A stretch of 64,000 nt of DNA from JAGDZR01 sp049115695. Its GTDB lineage: Bacteria; Bacteroidota; Bacteroidia; Cytophagales; Cyclobacteriaceae. The DNA lies in NCBI GenBank assembly GCA_049115695.1, contig JAGDZR010000018.1, positions 62,001 to 126,000 of the forward strand, written 5' to 3'. Numbering within the stretch: position 1 is the stretch's first letter; the number at the start of each line of letters is the position of its first letter. The notes under the pieces are model-generated. The model did no database searches. It saw only the letters and a program-made list of their open reading frames with translations, and was not told where the DNA came from. The position numbers were made by a program, and so were the translations under genes. Positions 45,141 through 54,821 of the stretch are shown here, piece after piece.

Positions 45141-45676
45141 TGCTGATTAGGAAATACTCCGCTTCATGGCCCTTGAAGTTCAGAGCCATCAAGGACCAAC
45201 TTGAAAAAGGGGGAATTGACTTTCGTATTGAGCATGTGGGCAGTACGGCGGTCCCGGGGTTAGATGCGAAAGATATCATTGATGTAGATATCATATATGC
45301 AGACCCGCAACACTTCGAGCAAATCAGGGAAAGACTGACGGGTTTAGGGTATTATCACAACGGAAATCAAGGTATTCCACAGCGTGCAGTATTTAAGAGA
45401 AATGGTCGCTTGAAGGATGATGTGTTGGATAAAATTGACCACCATCTTTATGCTTGCCCCAGCGATAGCAAATCCCTTGAAAGGCATTTGCTATCGCGAG
45501 ATTATTTGAGGAAATATGATGAGGCAAGAAAGACCTATCAACAAATGAAATATGAATTAGCTGCCAAAGCGAATCAAGACAAAAAACGATATGCCGCTTT
45601 GAAAGAATTGCATGTAAACGATTTCATTGATTCGATTGTTGAGAAGGCAAGACGAGATCAATTGCTGGCTAGATAA
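45140..45676 (+). CDS. GrpB-family nucleotidyltransferase-like protein
   Basis: The segment IEHVGSTAVPGLDAKDIIDVDIIY (about residues 34-57) is the GrpB/UPF0157 hallmark, a nucleotidyltransferase-type GS motif with two acidic residues. HHLYACPSDS and ERHLLSRDYLRKY follow as usual. Activity is not established for most members. It overlaps the convergent CPBP gene by 19 bases. Confidence 0.9.
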   Translation: MLIRKYSASWPLKFRAIKDQLEKGGIDFRIEHVGSTAVPGLDAKDIIDVDIIYADPQHFEQIRERLTGLGYYHNGNQGIPQRAVFKRNGRLKDDVLDKIDHHLYACPSDSKSLERHLLSRDYLRKYDEARKTYQQMKYELAAKANQDKKRYAALKELHVNDFIDSIVEKARRDQLLAR

Positions 45677-46389
45677 ATCTGTACAAAAAGTAACGTGTCC
45701 ATGTACATGTGCGCTAACACCAAAATCCAGAAGCTTTTCTTGAGCTTTATATAGAAAATGCCCATTACCAGTCCCATACATGTGGTCTGGATCATTCCCA
45801 TGAGGCCCCACTCATAATGAATTACACCAAATAGCGCAGCACTAATTAATACGGCCATGATGCTCGCATATTTTGATGGACCCGTGATATCATTGATACG
45901 ATTGATAAGAAACGCGCGGTAAATGAATTCTTCACCAAAGGATGATATAAAGTAAACGCCTGTAAGTGATAGAAAGAGACCGCTTAGATTGTCTTTTAGG
46001 AATTCATATCTGGTGAAATCGGCATTTTGTGGAGCCTCTGTGAAGATTGTCGTTATCACGGGACCCAGTAGAAATGCAACTGTGCCCAGTACAAAAACGA
46101 GCAGCGAAAGACTAAATACCCTTAGCACCTCCTTAATCCTGACAGGACCGAATGAGACACCAAGATCCTTAAGCTGTTGACTTCTTAATTTCAGGCTTCC
46201 CCAGATCAAACCCAGCATAAGTAAGTTGACAGCCCACACGATGATGAAACTACGAGTTGGATTTTCTCCAACCCAGGAGCTGGTTAGTTCAACGATAGTA
46301 AATGCCGGAAGGAAAACACACAATATCTCAATAAGATTGTATGTCAGGTGCCTTTGATCTGGTGATGTACGATAGGTTTGAGATTCCAT
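45658..46389 (-). CDS. CPBP-family intramembrane protease
   Basis: About seven to eight membrane helices are present. The signature is EEFIYRAFLI (EExxYR) with FGVIHYEWG and LAHMYMDT further on, giving the Glu and two His expected to bind the catalytic metal. ATG at 46389 (MESQTYR) is preferred to a start 14 codons earlier. Family roles include CAAX-like processing and immunity; the substrate is unknown. Confidence 0.92.
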   Translation of the reverse strand: MESQTYRTSPDQRHLTYNLIEILCVFLPAFTIVELTSSWVGENPTRSFIIVWAVNLLMLGLIWGSLKLRSQQLKDLGVSFGPVRIKEVLRVFSLSLLVFVLGTVAFLLGPVITTIFTEAPQNADFTRYEFLKDNLSGLFLSLTGVYFISSFGEEFIYRAFLINRINDITGPSKYASIMAVLISAALFGVIHYEWGLMGMIQTTCMGLVMGIFYIKLKKSFWILVLAHMYMDTLLFVQIYLASN

Positions 46390-46491
46390 ATAGTTTAAAT
46401 GATTTGTTTGAGCCAAAACTCTAGTAATCAAACATCAGAATCGACCGCTTTCAGGAAGGCGGACGAATTAAATCAATACCTACGATGGGAG

Positions 46492-47622
46492 TTAGGTGGT
46501 TGAAAGACTCTTTTTAAACTCACTAGGTGTTTGACCCGTCAGTTTTTTGAATTCCTTGTTAAAGGAAGATTTAGAATTAAACCCCGACTGGTACATGGCT
46601 TCAATAATTGTGATTTTTTCATCGGGTCCTTGCAGAATTTTTTTGACTTCTTCGCACCTATAGGTATTGATAAAGTCAAAGAAATTTTGGTTGAAAGACT
46701 GGTTGATGACCTGTGAAAACACTTTTTGATTGAGATCCAAATGATCAGCCAGATCTTTGCTTTTTAAGTCTGGATTGAGATAGGGTCGCTCCGATTCCAT
46801 GAGTGCGAGTAACTGACTTTTGTGACCTTCGATAGTGTTGAAGTCCAGTGTGGAGGAGGCGTATCGCTCAGGCTCATCCCGTTCGATTCCTGAAAATATG
46901 GCAGGTTGATTCAATGCCTTAACCAGAACGCGATTGATGAAGTACAGTGAAATGACAAGCAATAGGACGATTGACGTATAGAGGATATAAATATTGCCAA
47001 ATACAGGGATGATGTTACTAATCATTGCGACCACAGTGATTCCTGAAAAAGTGCGGATCATAAAGCTGAGCCAGCCCAGATTGATTTCATCTATCCGAGA
47101 AAATTTGTCTCTGATAACAGATTGATACTTTTTTAGTGAGATCCAGGATAGCCAGAGATAGCTGAGCATATGAAGGTATATGAACATACCTGATGCGGAT
47201 ATCCAGATCGGTAGATCGGTAGACGTAATATTTTGAGCTATGGCTGTCTGTTCGCTCAAATCTGTGAAAATGATCTGAATAATGAGGAGGCCGGTGATGA
47301 CTATAAACAAAACCAGGTGCCAGCTATCAGTTTTAGTGAGCTTAAAGTCTCGATACACAACGCCCTGGGTATACCAATAAAGTAGTGGTCCGTATAGGAA
47401 GAAAAAACCATCGTCCAGTAGATGCAGTAATGGGATGGGAAGGATGATGCCACTGATCCTTGCGGTAAGGTCAGTTAGGTTGATCGCAAATAACAGGAAG
47501 ACAATGGCCAGCAACCTGTTGTTTCTTTTATTTCCTTTCTGGTGGGTGAACAGATACACAGCAACGAAAAACAACTGGAAGGCTGCCAATAAGGAGAGAA
47601 TCGTACCTATGCTACTCGTCAT
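46492..47622 (-). CDS. AraC-family regulator with membrane sensor domain
   Basis: Seven N-terminal membrane helices (about residues 5-235) precede a linker and a C-terminal AraC domain (about 270-376). The DNA-binding part contains LADHLDLNQKVFSQVINQSFNQNFFDFINTYRCEEV and IIEAMYQSGFNSKSSFNKEFKKLTGQTPSEF. This layout is common in Bacteroidota, where the membrane part probably senses a signal directly. Divergent from the membrane protein at 47750. Confidence 0.93.
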   Translation of the reverse strand: MTSSIGTILSLLAAFQLFFVAVYLFTHQKGNKRNNRLLAIVFLLFAINLTDLTARISGIILPIPLLHLLDDGFFFLYGPLLYWYTQGVVYRDFKLTKTDSWHLVLFIVITGLLIIQIIFTDLSEQTAIAQNITSTDLPIWISASGMFIYLHMLSYLWLSWISLKKYQSVIRDKFSRIDEINLGWLSFMIRTFSGITVVAMISNIIPVFGNIYILYTSIVLLLVISLYFINRVLVKALNQPAIFSGIERDEPERYASSTLDFNTIEGHKSQLLALMESERPYLNPDLKSKDLADHLDLNQKVFSQVINQSFNQNFFDFINTYRCEEVKKILQGPDEKITIIEAMYQSGFNSKSSFNKEFKKLTGQTPSEFKKSLSTT

Positions 47623-47749
47623 GAATTGTAAAGCTAAGAGAAGTGATTAAAGAAGTCGAATGAATCGCCATTTGGTCCGAAGTAAGGAAGTGAAAAAATA
47701 ATCTTATGTTATCTTTAGTAAGGGCATTATTGAATACATCAAAGAATAG

Positions 47750-48877
47750 ATGAAGAAGGCGACTTTTAAAAAATGGCATTTGATAAGCTGGGAGCCAGAA
47801 ATATTGATTTCTGGGGGACTAATTCTGACCCTGTTCAATATTCGACCAAAAATTGTTGGATTCTACCAGCTCATGCAGCCCTATGACATACCTGGGCTTC
47901 TGGACTCCTTAATATTTGTATCTGCAGTGCTCGGTTCACTTACTGTAGGTTTTAGCGTCCATCTTGTCCTCCGCGGTTTTTGGATCATGTACATGGGTGT
48001 CACCTCCTACTTTAAGGTGCCGTTTGATCAAAGCTTGTTTGAATTCAAGAAGGTTTACCAGAAAAGGATTTTAAATCTGAGTATATCAACTAAAAGCAGG
48101 CAGCTTGGGGAGCTATCTGGATTGGTTTTTTCGATTACATTTCTGTTCTTGCTCATTGGGTTAGGTGTCTGTTTGCTCCTCTTCATTTTCAAGGTATTGG
48201 GTTACTATCTCAGTGTGCCCGATTGGGTATTGATAATCCTTTCGGGTTTTCTCTTCATTGATTTTCTTTCATTCGGATATCTTAAAAAGACAAGGATTGG
48301 AGTGATGCTTTATCCGTTACTTGCTCCTCTTTATTTCCTGACGCTTTCTTTTTTGTATCGTGATCTCTACTATTATCTGATACAGAAAATAGATAAATGG
48401 AAGTTGATTGTAACCTTAATGGGTATCACGCTGCTATCCGTGACATTTGGAATGTTTAATACATGGGAGTTAACCAGAAGACCACCAATTATTTCATTGC
48501 CAAATCGCTACGAAACATATGATCGAAATTATTACCGGGATGAGCAGGACGTATATAGCCATACACTGGCATCTATTAGTTCATATTATCAAGATCATGA
48601 TGTAATGAAATTGTTTGTGCATCGCACCTGGCTGACAGAGGACTTTTTGGATAATCAGGCTTTTGCCATCCGGTTAAATAATACCATTTGCGCTCCTTTG
48701 TCAGTTAAAAATTATCGCGGCAAGGAAAATCAGTTTGGATATTTATTCATGATTGATATTTCCGCGCTGGAAAAAAATGAGGAACATGATATCACGATTA
48801 GAGTGGACAAGGAAAAGACGGCATTTCCTGCCTATCATGATGAAATATACATAGAGATACCATTTGTAAAAGAGTAG
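47750..48877 (+). CDS. Polytopic membrane protein, unknown
   Basis: Six hydrophobic helices are seen (about residues 18-36, 55-80, 124-150, 155-177, 184-203, 218-236). A 140-residue soluble C-terminal domain follows (NRYETYDRNYYRDEQDVYSHTLASISSYY...). The segment between helices 2 and 3 is basic and probably cytoplasmic. No family is recognised. It may be a target of the divergent membrane AraC regulator. Confidence 0.6.
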   Translation: MKKATFKKWHLISWEPEILISGGLILTLFNIRPKIVGFYQLMQPYDIPGLLDSLIFVSAVLGSLTVGFSVHLVLRGFWIMYMGVTSYFKVPFDQSLFEFKKVYQKRILNLSISTKSRQLGELSGLVFSITFLFLLIGLGVCLLLFIFKVLGYYLSVPDWVLIILSGFLFIDFLSFGYLKKTRIGVMLYPLLAPLYFLTLSFLYRDLYYYLIQKIDKWKLIVTLMGITLLSVTFGMFNTWELTRRPPIISLPNRYETYDRNYYRDEQDVYSHTLASISSYYQDHDVMKLFVHRTWLTEDFLDNQAFAIRLNNTICAPLSVKNYRGKENQFGYLFMIDISALEKNEEHDITIRVDKEKTAFPAYHDEIYIEIPFVKE

Positions 48878-48907
48878 TTCAATTATTTAATATCTTTAGT
48901 GGTAATA

Positions 48908-49807
48908 ATGAGACGTACTTGTTGTGCAATTATTATAGGTATCGCCCTGGGCTCATGTCGCCCTGAAACTCCCGAGGCACTAGAAAGCAACGTTCCAAAG
49001 CTGACTTCCAATATCACCATTTTTGAAGTATATCTGGACAATCCCGCGTCTCTGGATCAGTTGAGCACTTTCCTAAAAGACACCCTGGGTTTACCGACTG
49101 AGTGGAACAGTTTTGACCTGTTCGGGGATAGCATTGTCTATGATGAAGCCTTTTTTTTGGGCAATACAACTTTTGAGCTGGTCACCTTGTATCAAGGGGA
49201 CACTACCATGGACCAATTGGCCAGATGCAACAGGATTATTTTTGGTGTGCCAGATATAGAGAAACTATCAATTGCCATTAGAGATGATTTTCAACATGCT
49301 CCACCCTCAGATTTCAACATTGTATCCGGAGGGAAGCAAATCACAATGGGTAGACAAACAAATCTTGATTCACTGTCAAAGGCATCTGGATTTTATGTGT
49401 CTTTCTGGCAATATCTGCAGGAAGGTTTTTCATTTTCGGATAGAGCCGTTAATGCTGTGACAAAGGAGGAGTTGTACGAAAAATTAGGTGAAAGCCTGGC
49501 TTCAAACACAATAGGGATTAAGGAGTTAAAAGAAGTGCATTTGATCTTGTCTCAGAAGGCATTGGGCCAATGGCATAAATTGTTAGGACCAAGCGTCGAC
49601 AATCACTGGAAAATGAAGAACGGCCCAATAATCTCATATGATATTGGGTCAAGTGACATGGGAATTCAATGGATTACCTTGAGTGTAGAAAAAATAGAAA
49701 TGGCGAAGCGCTATCTTGAGGACATGGAAATTCTCTCAGAAAGGGATGGTAAAGTTTCGATTAGTAGAACTGAAGATTTTGGTCTGAAGGTATTCATGGA
49801 AGAATAA
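48908..49807 (+). CDS. Lipoprotein, possibly with VOC-like fold
   Basis: The lipobox IALGSC follows a short signal peptide. The mature protein shows two similar halves, each beginning with a short strand and helix (TIFEVYLDNPASLDQLSTFLKDTLGLP and ELKEVHLILSQKALGQWHKLLG) and ending in strands, as in glyoxalase-like VOC proteins. Metal ligands are not obvious. ATG at 48908 is preferred to the GTG three codons earlier. Function unknown. Confidence 0.55.
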   Translation: MRRTCCAIIIGIALGSCRPETPEALESNVPKLTSNITIFEVYLDNPASLDQLSTFLKDTLGLPTEWNSFDLFGDSIVYDEAFFLGNTTFELVTLYQGDTTMDQLARCNRIIFGVPDIEKLSIAIRDDFQHAPPSDFNIVSGGKQITMGRQTNLDSLSKASGFYVSFWQYLQEGFSFSDRAVNAVTKEELYEKLGESLASNTIGIKELKEVHLILSQKALGQWHKLLGPSVDNHWKMKNGPIISYDIGSSDMGIQWITLSVEKIEMAKRYLEDMEILSERDGKVSISRTEDFGLKVFMEE

Positions 49808-49821
49808 TAAAAATTCATTGT

Positions 49822-50523
49822 ATGGTGATTGTCAAAAGGTTAGCTGGATTGCTGTTGGTTTATGTATTGTCTCACGTTGCGGTCAATGCACAGTTACAGG
49901 CTTATAAGTCCTCGGCACGAGGAGAGTCGTTCAATTTTCTTTTGTATGAACCACAAGATGTTTCCTCAGCGACTCCCCTGGTTGTTTTTCTGCATGGTGG
50001 AGGAGAAGGTGGGGATAATGTTGAACTGGTCAAAAAGCATGGCTTACCGAAGCTGATCGATCAGGGGCGGTCATTTCCATTTTATATGTTGGCTCCACAG
50101 AGCCCTTACGAGTCTGGTTTTTGGGATGACCGTATGGTGGATGAAATGGTTGATCGATTGGTAGATTCATTAAACATTGATGTCAAGCGTATCTATCTGA
50201 CTGGATTAAGTCGTGGAGGATATGGAGTCTGGCGAATGGCTGTCAACAATCCCAAAAAATATGCGGCAATGATTTCGGTATGTGCGGCATCTATTCCATT
50301 ACCCTATGTCAGAAGGCTTTCACATCTGCCCGTATGGTTGTTTCATGGAGATGCGGACCCAGTGATACCAACGGAGCAATCGGTGCAGGCATATGAGTTG
50401 ATGAAACCAAATAATGACAAAGTGAAACTAACCATTTACCCAGGAGTAGGGCATGATAGCTGGGTCAATGCCTTTGAAAAAGAACCCATATACGAGTGGT
50501 TGCTTTCTCAAAAGTTAGAGTAG
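49822..50523 (+). CDS. Exported alpha/beta-hydrolase (carboxylesterase-like)
   Basis: A signal peptide (ending VNAQ) is followed by the oxyanion motif VVFLHGGGEGG (about 54-64), nucleophile elbow TGLSRGGYG (Ser130), an acid in FHGDADPVIP (about D179) and GVGHDSW (His211). This is the layout of dienelactone-hydrolase/phospholipase-type esterases often attached to glycoside hydrolases. It lies 14 bases after the lipoprotein gene. Confidence 0.88.
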   Translation: MVIVKRLAGLLLVYVLSHVAVNAQLQAYKSSARGESFNFLLYEPQDVSSATPLVVFLHGGGEGGDNVELVKKHGLPKLIDQGRSFPFYMLAPQSPYESGFWDDRMVDEMVDRLVDSLNIDVKRIYLTGLSRGGYGVWRMAVNNPKKYAAMISVCAASIPLPYVRRLSHLPVWLFHGDADPVIPTEQSVQAYELMKPNNDKVKLTIYPGVGHDSWVNAFEKEPIYEWLLSQKLE

Positions 50524-50525
50524 GA

Positions 50526-51227
50526 CTATTCCACTTTCAAGACAAATGGATTCTTGAAATTGCGAACCTGCGACAGGGTTAGGTCTATTTGTCCACCCAT
50601 AGAGGTATCAGCTCCGATTTCAACAGAAGATGCTTTCCAACTGTCATGAAACTGTGATGGCGTTATCTGCTTTAACGGAAATCCGTTTTGTAGTAAGGTA
50701 TACGCGATAATTTGAATGTCTTTCGTATCTACACTATCCCCGAAATAAATTGAGTTGGACGGGGTTGGCTTTGTAAGGCTATCCACTGGTCGTTCATGAA
50801 GGTAAAACTTGTATTTGCCAAGCGTCTCAGTAATGTTGATGTCATTCTCATGTGGATAGTATCTGATGATCATGTCTGTGCGGTTTTTGCCATCCGGTAC
50901 TTTTGCCATGACCGTTTCATTATACTCAGCTAGCAATTCGTCAAAAAATTCTGAATTAGTGAGTATTTTATTTTCAGGAGTTGTTCCCCTCGGAACTGAC
51001 TTTTCTGCTTTGGTTGAGTCTGGTTTGGATGGAGTAGCCTGATCAAGCGAAGGTTTTGTTTCTGGAATTTTCTGTTCCACCGATTGTTCCACCGATTCTT
51101 GCTCGAATTTAGGTTCGTGTTTGGTGAGTGTGCCGAAAATCAACAAAAGACCAAATAGTGCTGCAACTAACAACAAATGTCCTACAAAACGATATGGTCC
51201 ACTGGTAAACATAAGTGATTTGCTCAC
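50526..51227 (-). CDS. Membrane-anchored protein, unknown
   Basis: One N-terminal membrane helix (about residues 15-34) is followed by a Glu/Ser/Pro-rich low-complexity linker with the repeat VEQSVEQ (about 42-85), and then a compact 130-residue domain (RTDMIIRYYPHENDINITETLGKYKFYLHERP...). The domain, with NSIYFGDSVDTKDIQIIAYTLLQNGFPLKQI, recalls the LytR C-terminal-type fold, but this is only an impression. The start is GTG at 51227 or ATG at 51212. It is convergent with the esterase, 2 bases apart. Confidence 0.6.
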   Translation of the reverse strand: MSKSLMFTSGPYRFVGHLLLVAALFGLLLIFGTLTKHEPKFEQESVEQSVEQKIPETKPSLDQATPSKPDSTKAEKSVPRGTTPENKILTNSEFFDELLAEYNETVMAKVPDGKNRTDMIIRYYPHENDINITETLGKYKFYLHERPVDSLTKPTPSNSIYFGDSVDTKDIQIIAYTLLQNGFPLKQITPSQFHDSWKASSVEIGADTSMGGQIDLTLSQVRNFKNPFVLKVE

Positions 51228-51300
51228 CTAAATTAATCGAATTATCAATATCGACCTTGCATTGCCCCCAAGTCATTTGTATTTTTTTTTGGAATACACA

Positions 51301-51335
51301 AAAAAGCCGGCATGAAACGCTTCATGCCGGCTTTT
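51301..51335. terminator. Strong intrinsic terminator of secDF
   Basis: A perfect 15-bp stem (51302-51316 with 51321-51335) has an ACGC loop. On the minus strand it is followed by T6, and it lies 22 bases after the secDF stop. Confidence 0.93.
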
Positions 51336-51356
51336 GCATTATTTATTAATCAATCC

Positions 51357-54300
51357 TTATTTCTTCTTTCTCAAGCTCAAATCAAGTGCTACCGGAGTAG
51401 CTACGAAGATTGATGAATAAGTACCGATGATAATTCCTACAAGTAGTGCGAACGAGAAACTTTTTAGCACCGCTCCGCCGAACAAGAAAAGTATTAATAC
51501 TACGATTAATGTCGTGACAGATGTTATCAATGTTCTGCTAATCGTATTGTTCAGTGACTCATTGAAAACGGGCGTAATGTCCGAACCTGCCTTGATGCCA
51601 AGATTTTCACGAATTCTATCAAATACGACCACTGTATCATTAATGGAGTAACCAATAATGGTAAGTATCGCAGCAACAAATACCTGATCAATTTCTAGTG
51701 AGATACCCATTAGGTTTGCAATCGCAAAAGCAGATAATACAAACAAGGTATCGTGGAAGAGTGCGACAATCGCACCCAGTCCAAACTGCCATTTACGGAA
51801 TCTAACCAGGATATAAAGGAAAATACAGATCAAGGCTATCACGCCGGATTGATATGACGAATTCTTGATATCATCGGCAATAGTCGCACCGACTTTTGAA
51901 GAGCTGCCAATGGTGAAGTGAGTTGCATCAACACCTTCATCATTTTCAGAATACTGCTTGCCAAGGAAGCTTTCGACACCCTTGATCAATTCAGTTTTCA
52001 CCTTTTCATCCGCTTCATCTGACTCATCATCGATCATATAACTGGTCGTGATCTTCACAATGTTATCTGCTCCGAAAGTTTTAACCTCTGTGCCTGCGCC
52101 ACCAAAATCACTTGTCAACGAAGTTCTAAGCGCTGAAGAAACGATGGGTTCATTATTAGTCACAACATAAGACCTACCTCCTTTGAAATCAACACCAAGC
52201 GTCAATCCTTTGATCAACATGGCAATAATACCAATGGTGATAAATGTACCGCTGAATAGGTAGGCCATCTTTCTTTTGCTGATAAAGTCGAAGTTAAGGT
52301 TAGTAAATAGCCCATTAGAGAAGGCTGTAGCAAAAGATAGTTTGGACTGATCTCCTTTTCTGCTGAACGCTTCCACTACAACACGCGTAATGAATACAGC
52401 ACTGAAAAATGAGCTGATTATACCAATGATCAAAGTAATGGCGAATCCCTTCACAGGACCCTGGCCAAATGTGTACAAGATAAATCCTACGATGAGCGTG
52501 GTAGCGTTGGCATCAAAAATTGACCAATAGGCCTTTTTATATCCTGCATCAATTGCAGACTTCAAGCCTGCACCATTTCTCAGTTCTTCCTTGATTCTTT
52601 CAAAGATCAGTACGTTGGCGTCAATCGCCATACCAATTGTAAGTACGATACCGGCAATACCTGGAAGTGTTAGTGCAGCACTTAACTGGGCTAGAATTCC
52701 CAGAATAAAGAATGCATTGAAGAACAAAGCCAGGTTAGCGATCAATCCACCTTTTGCATAGTACGCAATCATGAAGAAGATCACAATCACTAAACCAATG
52801 CTAAATGATCTAAGACCCTGATCTCTGGCTACCTTACCAAGGGTTGGCCCGATCACCACATCTTCCACAATTGTCGTAGGAGCAGGAAGTGCACCAGCTT
52901 TCAGAATGTTTGACAAATCCTGAGCTTCTTCGATGGTGAAGTTTCCTGAAATGCTTGAGTTACCGTTAGGTATTTCGCCTTGAACAGTAGGTGCTGAGTA
53001 CACAAAGTTATCAAGTACGATGGCGATACGCTTGCCAATGTTATTAGCAGTCATTCGCCTCCACGTTTTGGCGCCTTGTGCATCCATTGCCATAGAAACT
53101 GCAGGTCTTGATCTTTCATCGAGATCTTGACGAGCATCCACAATTGTTTCACCAGTCAATGGTGCTTTACCTGATCTTGATCTTTTGATAGGATAAAGTT
53201 CTAATAGCTCTACAGAAGATACTCCTTCTGTTTCGATTGGCTTAACCAACCATAAGAATTTCATAGTAGAAGGAATTACAGCCTGAACTGTTGGTAGTTC
53301 CAACATTCTGTTGATTCTGGCTGTATCTTTCACATCGTAAACTAGTCCATATTGGGCTCTTAGTAAGCTAAACAATGGAGAGACACTGCTATTGGCGAGT
53401 GAGTCAAGGTTGACATCATCGCTGCTCGAATCTGATTGAGCAATGGCTCCATCTGCTGATGATGAGTCTGCATCGGCAACTGTTGTTTCATCTTCGCTGG
53501 TTAACAAATTGGAGACATCTTCCAGAGTAGCCTCATCTGCTTGTGCTCCAGCACCTGTAGTTGCACTTGTCGCTTCAGTGCCCATGACAGCAACTGCCTG
53601 GTCGTTCATGCGCTGTAGTACATCAGAAATTTCGTTGAGGTCATAAACCTCCCAGAATTCAAGCTTTGCGACACCTTGCAAAAGCTTTCTTACCCTTTCA
53701 GGGTTATCTACACCCGGAAGTTCGATTTGAATACGACCAGTTTGCTCTAGCTTCTGAATGTTTGGTTGTGAAGTACCAAATCTGTCAATCCTTGTTCTCA
53801 GGATATTGAATGATCTATCGATAGCACCATCCACTTCGGTGTTGATGATTTCCAGGACCTCTTCGTCAGTGGTCTGAAGACCAATTCTGCCTCTATTGCT
53901 AGCATTAGAGAATACAAATGCCAGATTTTTATCCGGAGCAATAGCTTTGAATGCGGAGTAAAACTCGTCGACGTAGTTGAGTTGCGTACCACGCACAGCA
54001 TTTGTAGCTTCCTCAAGTGCTTGAACAAAATCCGGATCCTGATTGTCTCCGCTGATTCCTTTGACTATCTCGACTGGAGATACTTCAAGTGTCACGTGCA
54101 TACCACCTTGCAAGTCAAGGCCAAGATTGAGCTCAGTTTCCTTTACATCCTGATAGGTGTAGTCCATGCCCAACAAATTGTACACAGGTACATGCCAAAC
54201 TGAATCTAAGTAACGCTGCTTTTCTGTATAGTTAACACTGCCGCTGGGGTCAGTGGCACTTTCTGTTGCTTGCTCTTGGATGTTTTGAGCTACAAATGTG

Positions 54301-54371
54301 AATGACAAGTAGTATATACACAGTAGCGAGATGATGACGGTCAAAAAGACCACAAAACCTTTATTCTTCAT
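51357..54371 (-). CDS. secDF: Protein translocase SecDF, fused
   Basis: The 1004-residue chain joins SecD (residues 1 to about 690) and SecF, as usual in Bacteroidota. It has the first helix, the P1 domain with LNLGLDLQGGMHVTLEV, then GMAIDANVLIFERIKEEL in SecD and GYSINDTVVVFDRIRENL in SecF, the proton-path and export signatures. It uses proton-motive force to pull proteins across the inner membrane. An acidic Ser/Asp-rich insert at residues 262-331 in the P1 region is unusual. A short secretory ORF precedes it. Confidence 0.98.
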   Translation of the reverse strand: MKNKGFVVFLTVIISLLCIYYLSFTFVAQNIQEQATESATDPSGSVNYTEKQRYLDSVWHVPVYNLLGMDYTYQDVKETELNLGLDLQGGMHVTLEVSPVEIVKGISGDNQDPDFVQALEEATNAVRGTQLNYVDEFYSAFKAIAPDKNLAFVFSNASNRGRIGLQTTDEEVLEIINTEVDGAIDRSFNILRTRIDRFGTSQPNIQKLEQTGRIQIELPGVDNPERVRKLLQGVAKLEFWEVYDLNEISDVLQRMNDQAVAVMGTEATSATTGAGAQADEATLEDVSNLLTSEDETTVADADSSSADGAIAQSDSSSDDVNLDSLANSSVSPLFSLLRAQYGLVYDVKDTARINRMLELPTVQAVIPSTMKFLWLVKPIETEGVSSVELLELYPIKRSRSGKAPLTGETIVDARQDLDERSRPAVSMAMDAQGAKTWRRMTANNIGKRIAIVLDNFVYSAPTVQGEIPNGNSSISGNFTIEEAQDLSNILKAGALPAPTTIVEDVVIGPTLGKVARDQGLRSFSIGLVIVIFFMIAYYAKGGLIANLALFFNAFFILGILAQLSAALTLPGIAGIVLTIGMAIDANVLIFERIKEELRNGAGLKSAIDAGYKKAYWSIFDANATTLIVGFILYTFGQGPVKGFAITLIIGIISSFFSAVFITRVVVEAFSRKGDQSKLSFATAFSNGLFTNLNFDFISKRKMAYLFSGTFITIGIIAMLIKGLTLGVDFKGGRSYVVTNNEPIVSSALRTSLTSDFGGAGTEVKTFGADNIVKITTSYMIDDESDEADEKVKTELIKGVESFLGKQYSENDEGVDATHFTIGSSSKVGATIADDIKNSSYQSGVIALICIFLYILVRFRKWQFGLGAIVALFHDTLFVLSAFAIANLMGISLEIDQVFVAAILTIIGYSINDTVVVFDRIRENLGIKAGSDITPVFNESLNNTISRTLITSVTTLIVVLILFLFGGAVLKSFSFALLVGIIIGTYSSIFVATPVALDLSLRKKK

Positions 54372-54403
54372 GATTTATTAATTGAAATTTAAGTACTTGG
54401 TAA

Positions 54404-54431
54404 ATTGTGGTGCACAGCTAAAGTGCACAAT
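54404..54431 (-). promoter_or_regulatory. RNA hairpin in the secDF leader
   Basis: On the minus-strand RNA, AUUGUGCAC pairs with GUGCAC...AAU around a 7-base loop: 9 pairs with a 3-base bulge, and 6 continuous GUGCAC/GUGCAC pairs. It lies 17 bases after the upstream ORF's stop and 32 bases before the secDF start. Confidence 0.5.
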
Positions 54432-54438
54432 GAGAGGT

Positions 54439-54462
54439 CCAACGTGTCCTAGGGTGCGTTGG
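54439..54462 (-). promoter_or_regulatory. RNA hairpin spanning the last codons of the secDF-upstream ORF
   Basis: CCAACG (54457-54462 on the minus strand) and CGTTGG (54439-54444) form a 6-bp stem. The 5' arm is made of the final Thr-Asn-Ala codons and the loop holds the Pro codon and the TAG stop. A ribosome at the stop would melt it, so it could act as a translation-sensing element; inferred only. Confidence 0.4.
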
Positions 54463-54811
54463 TAGATATAATCCGTCGCAATAAAATCTTTAAACTTTTA
54501 GACTGACTGACGATGAATTGGTCAACAACGGTCCTTCCTGCTTCAGACTCAGATTCAGTTTCCAATACTGGGATGGCAAATGAACCTTCATCTAGCGAAA
54601 TCTGAAAGGTTGAGTTGACGGTCGCGGAAACGGAAACAGAAGGTGTATTTTGCTCCTGTTCAGGGGTATCAGTGGTATTCTCAATTTCCACTGCATGAGT
54701 ATCCTGCTCACAACAAGCATACTGACTGTTAAGTACAGTTAGGGATAGACACGTCAAAATCAATAATGACGAGATCCATTTATTTTTCAGTATGTGTTCT
54801 TTCGTTTTCAC
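54449..54811 (-). CDS. Short secretory protein upstream of secDF, candidate Sec-monitoring arrest peptide
   Basis: The 120 codons start at GTG with a basic N region and a hydrophobic signal segment (KNKWISSLLILTCLSLTVLNSQYA), then an acidic Thr/Glu-rich middle. They end in a basic, hydrophobic C terminus KSLKILLRRIISTNAP followed directly by TAG. No folded family is recognised. It has its own consensus promoter, and secDF starts 77 bases after its stop. Size, signal sequence, Pro at the stop codon and position recall VemP/SecM/TnaC-type regulatory nascent chains. Function is inference, but the gene itself looks real. Confidence 0.6.
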   Translation of the reverse strand: MKTKEHILKNKWISSLLILTCLSLTVLNSQYACCEQDTHAVEIENTTDTPEQEQNTPSVSVSATVNSTFQISLDEGSFAIPVLETESESEAGRTVVDQFIVSQSKSLKILLRRIISTNAP

Positions 54812-54821
54812 TTACGGGCGA

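Noticed and set aside
45720..46431. CPBP protease as part of a bacteriocin-immunity cluster
   Set aside because: No peptide precursor, radical-SAM or transporter genes are adjacent.
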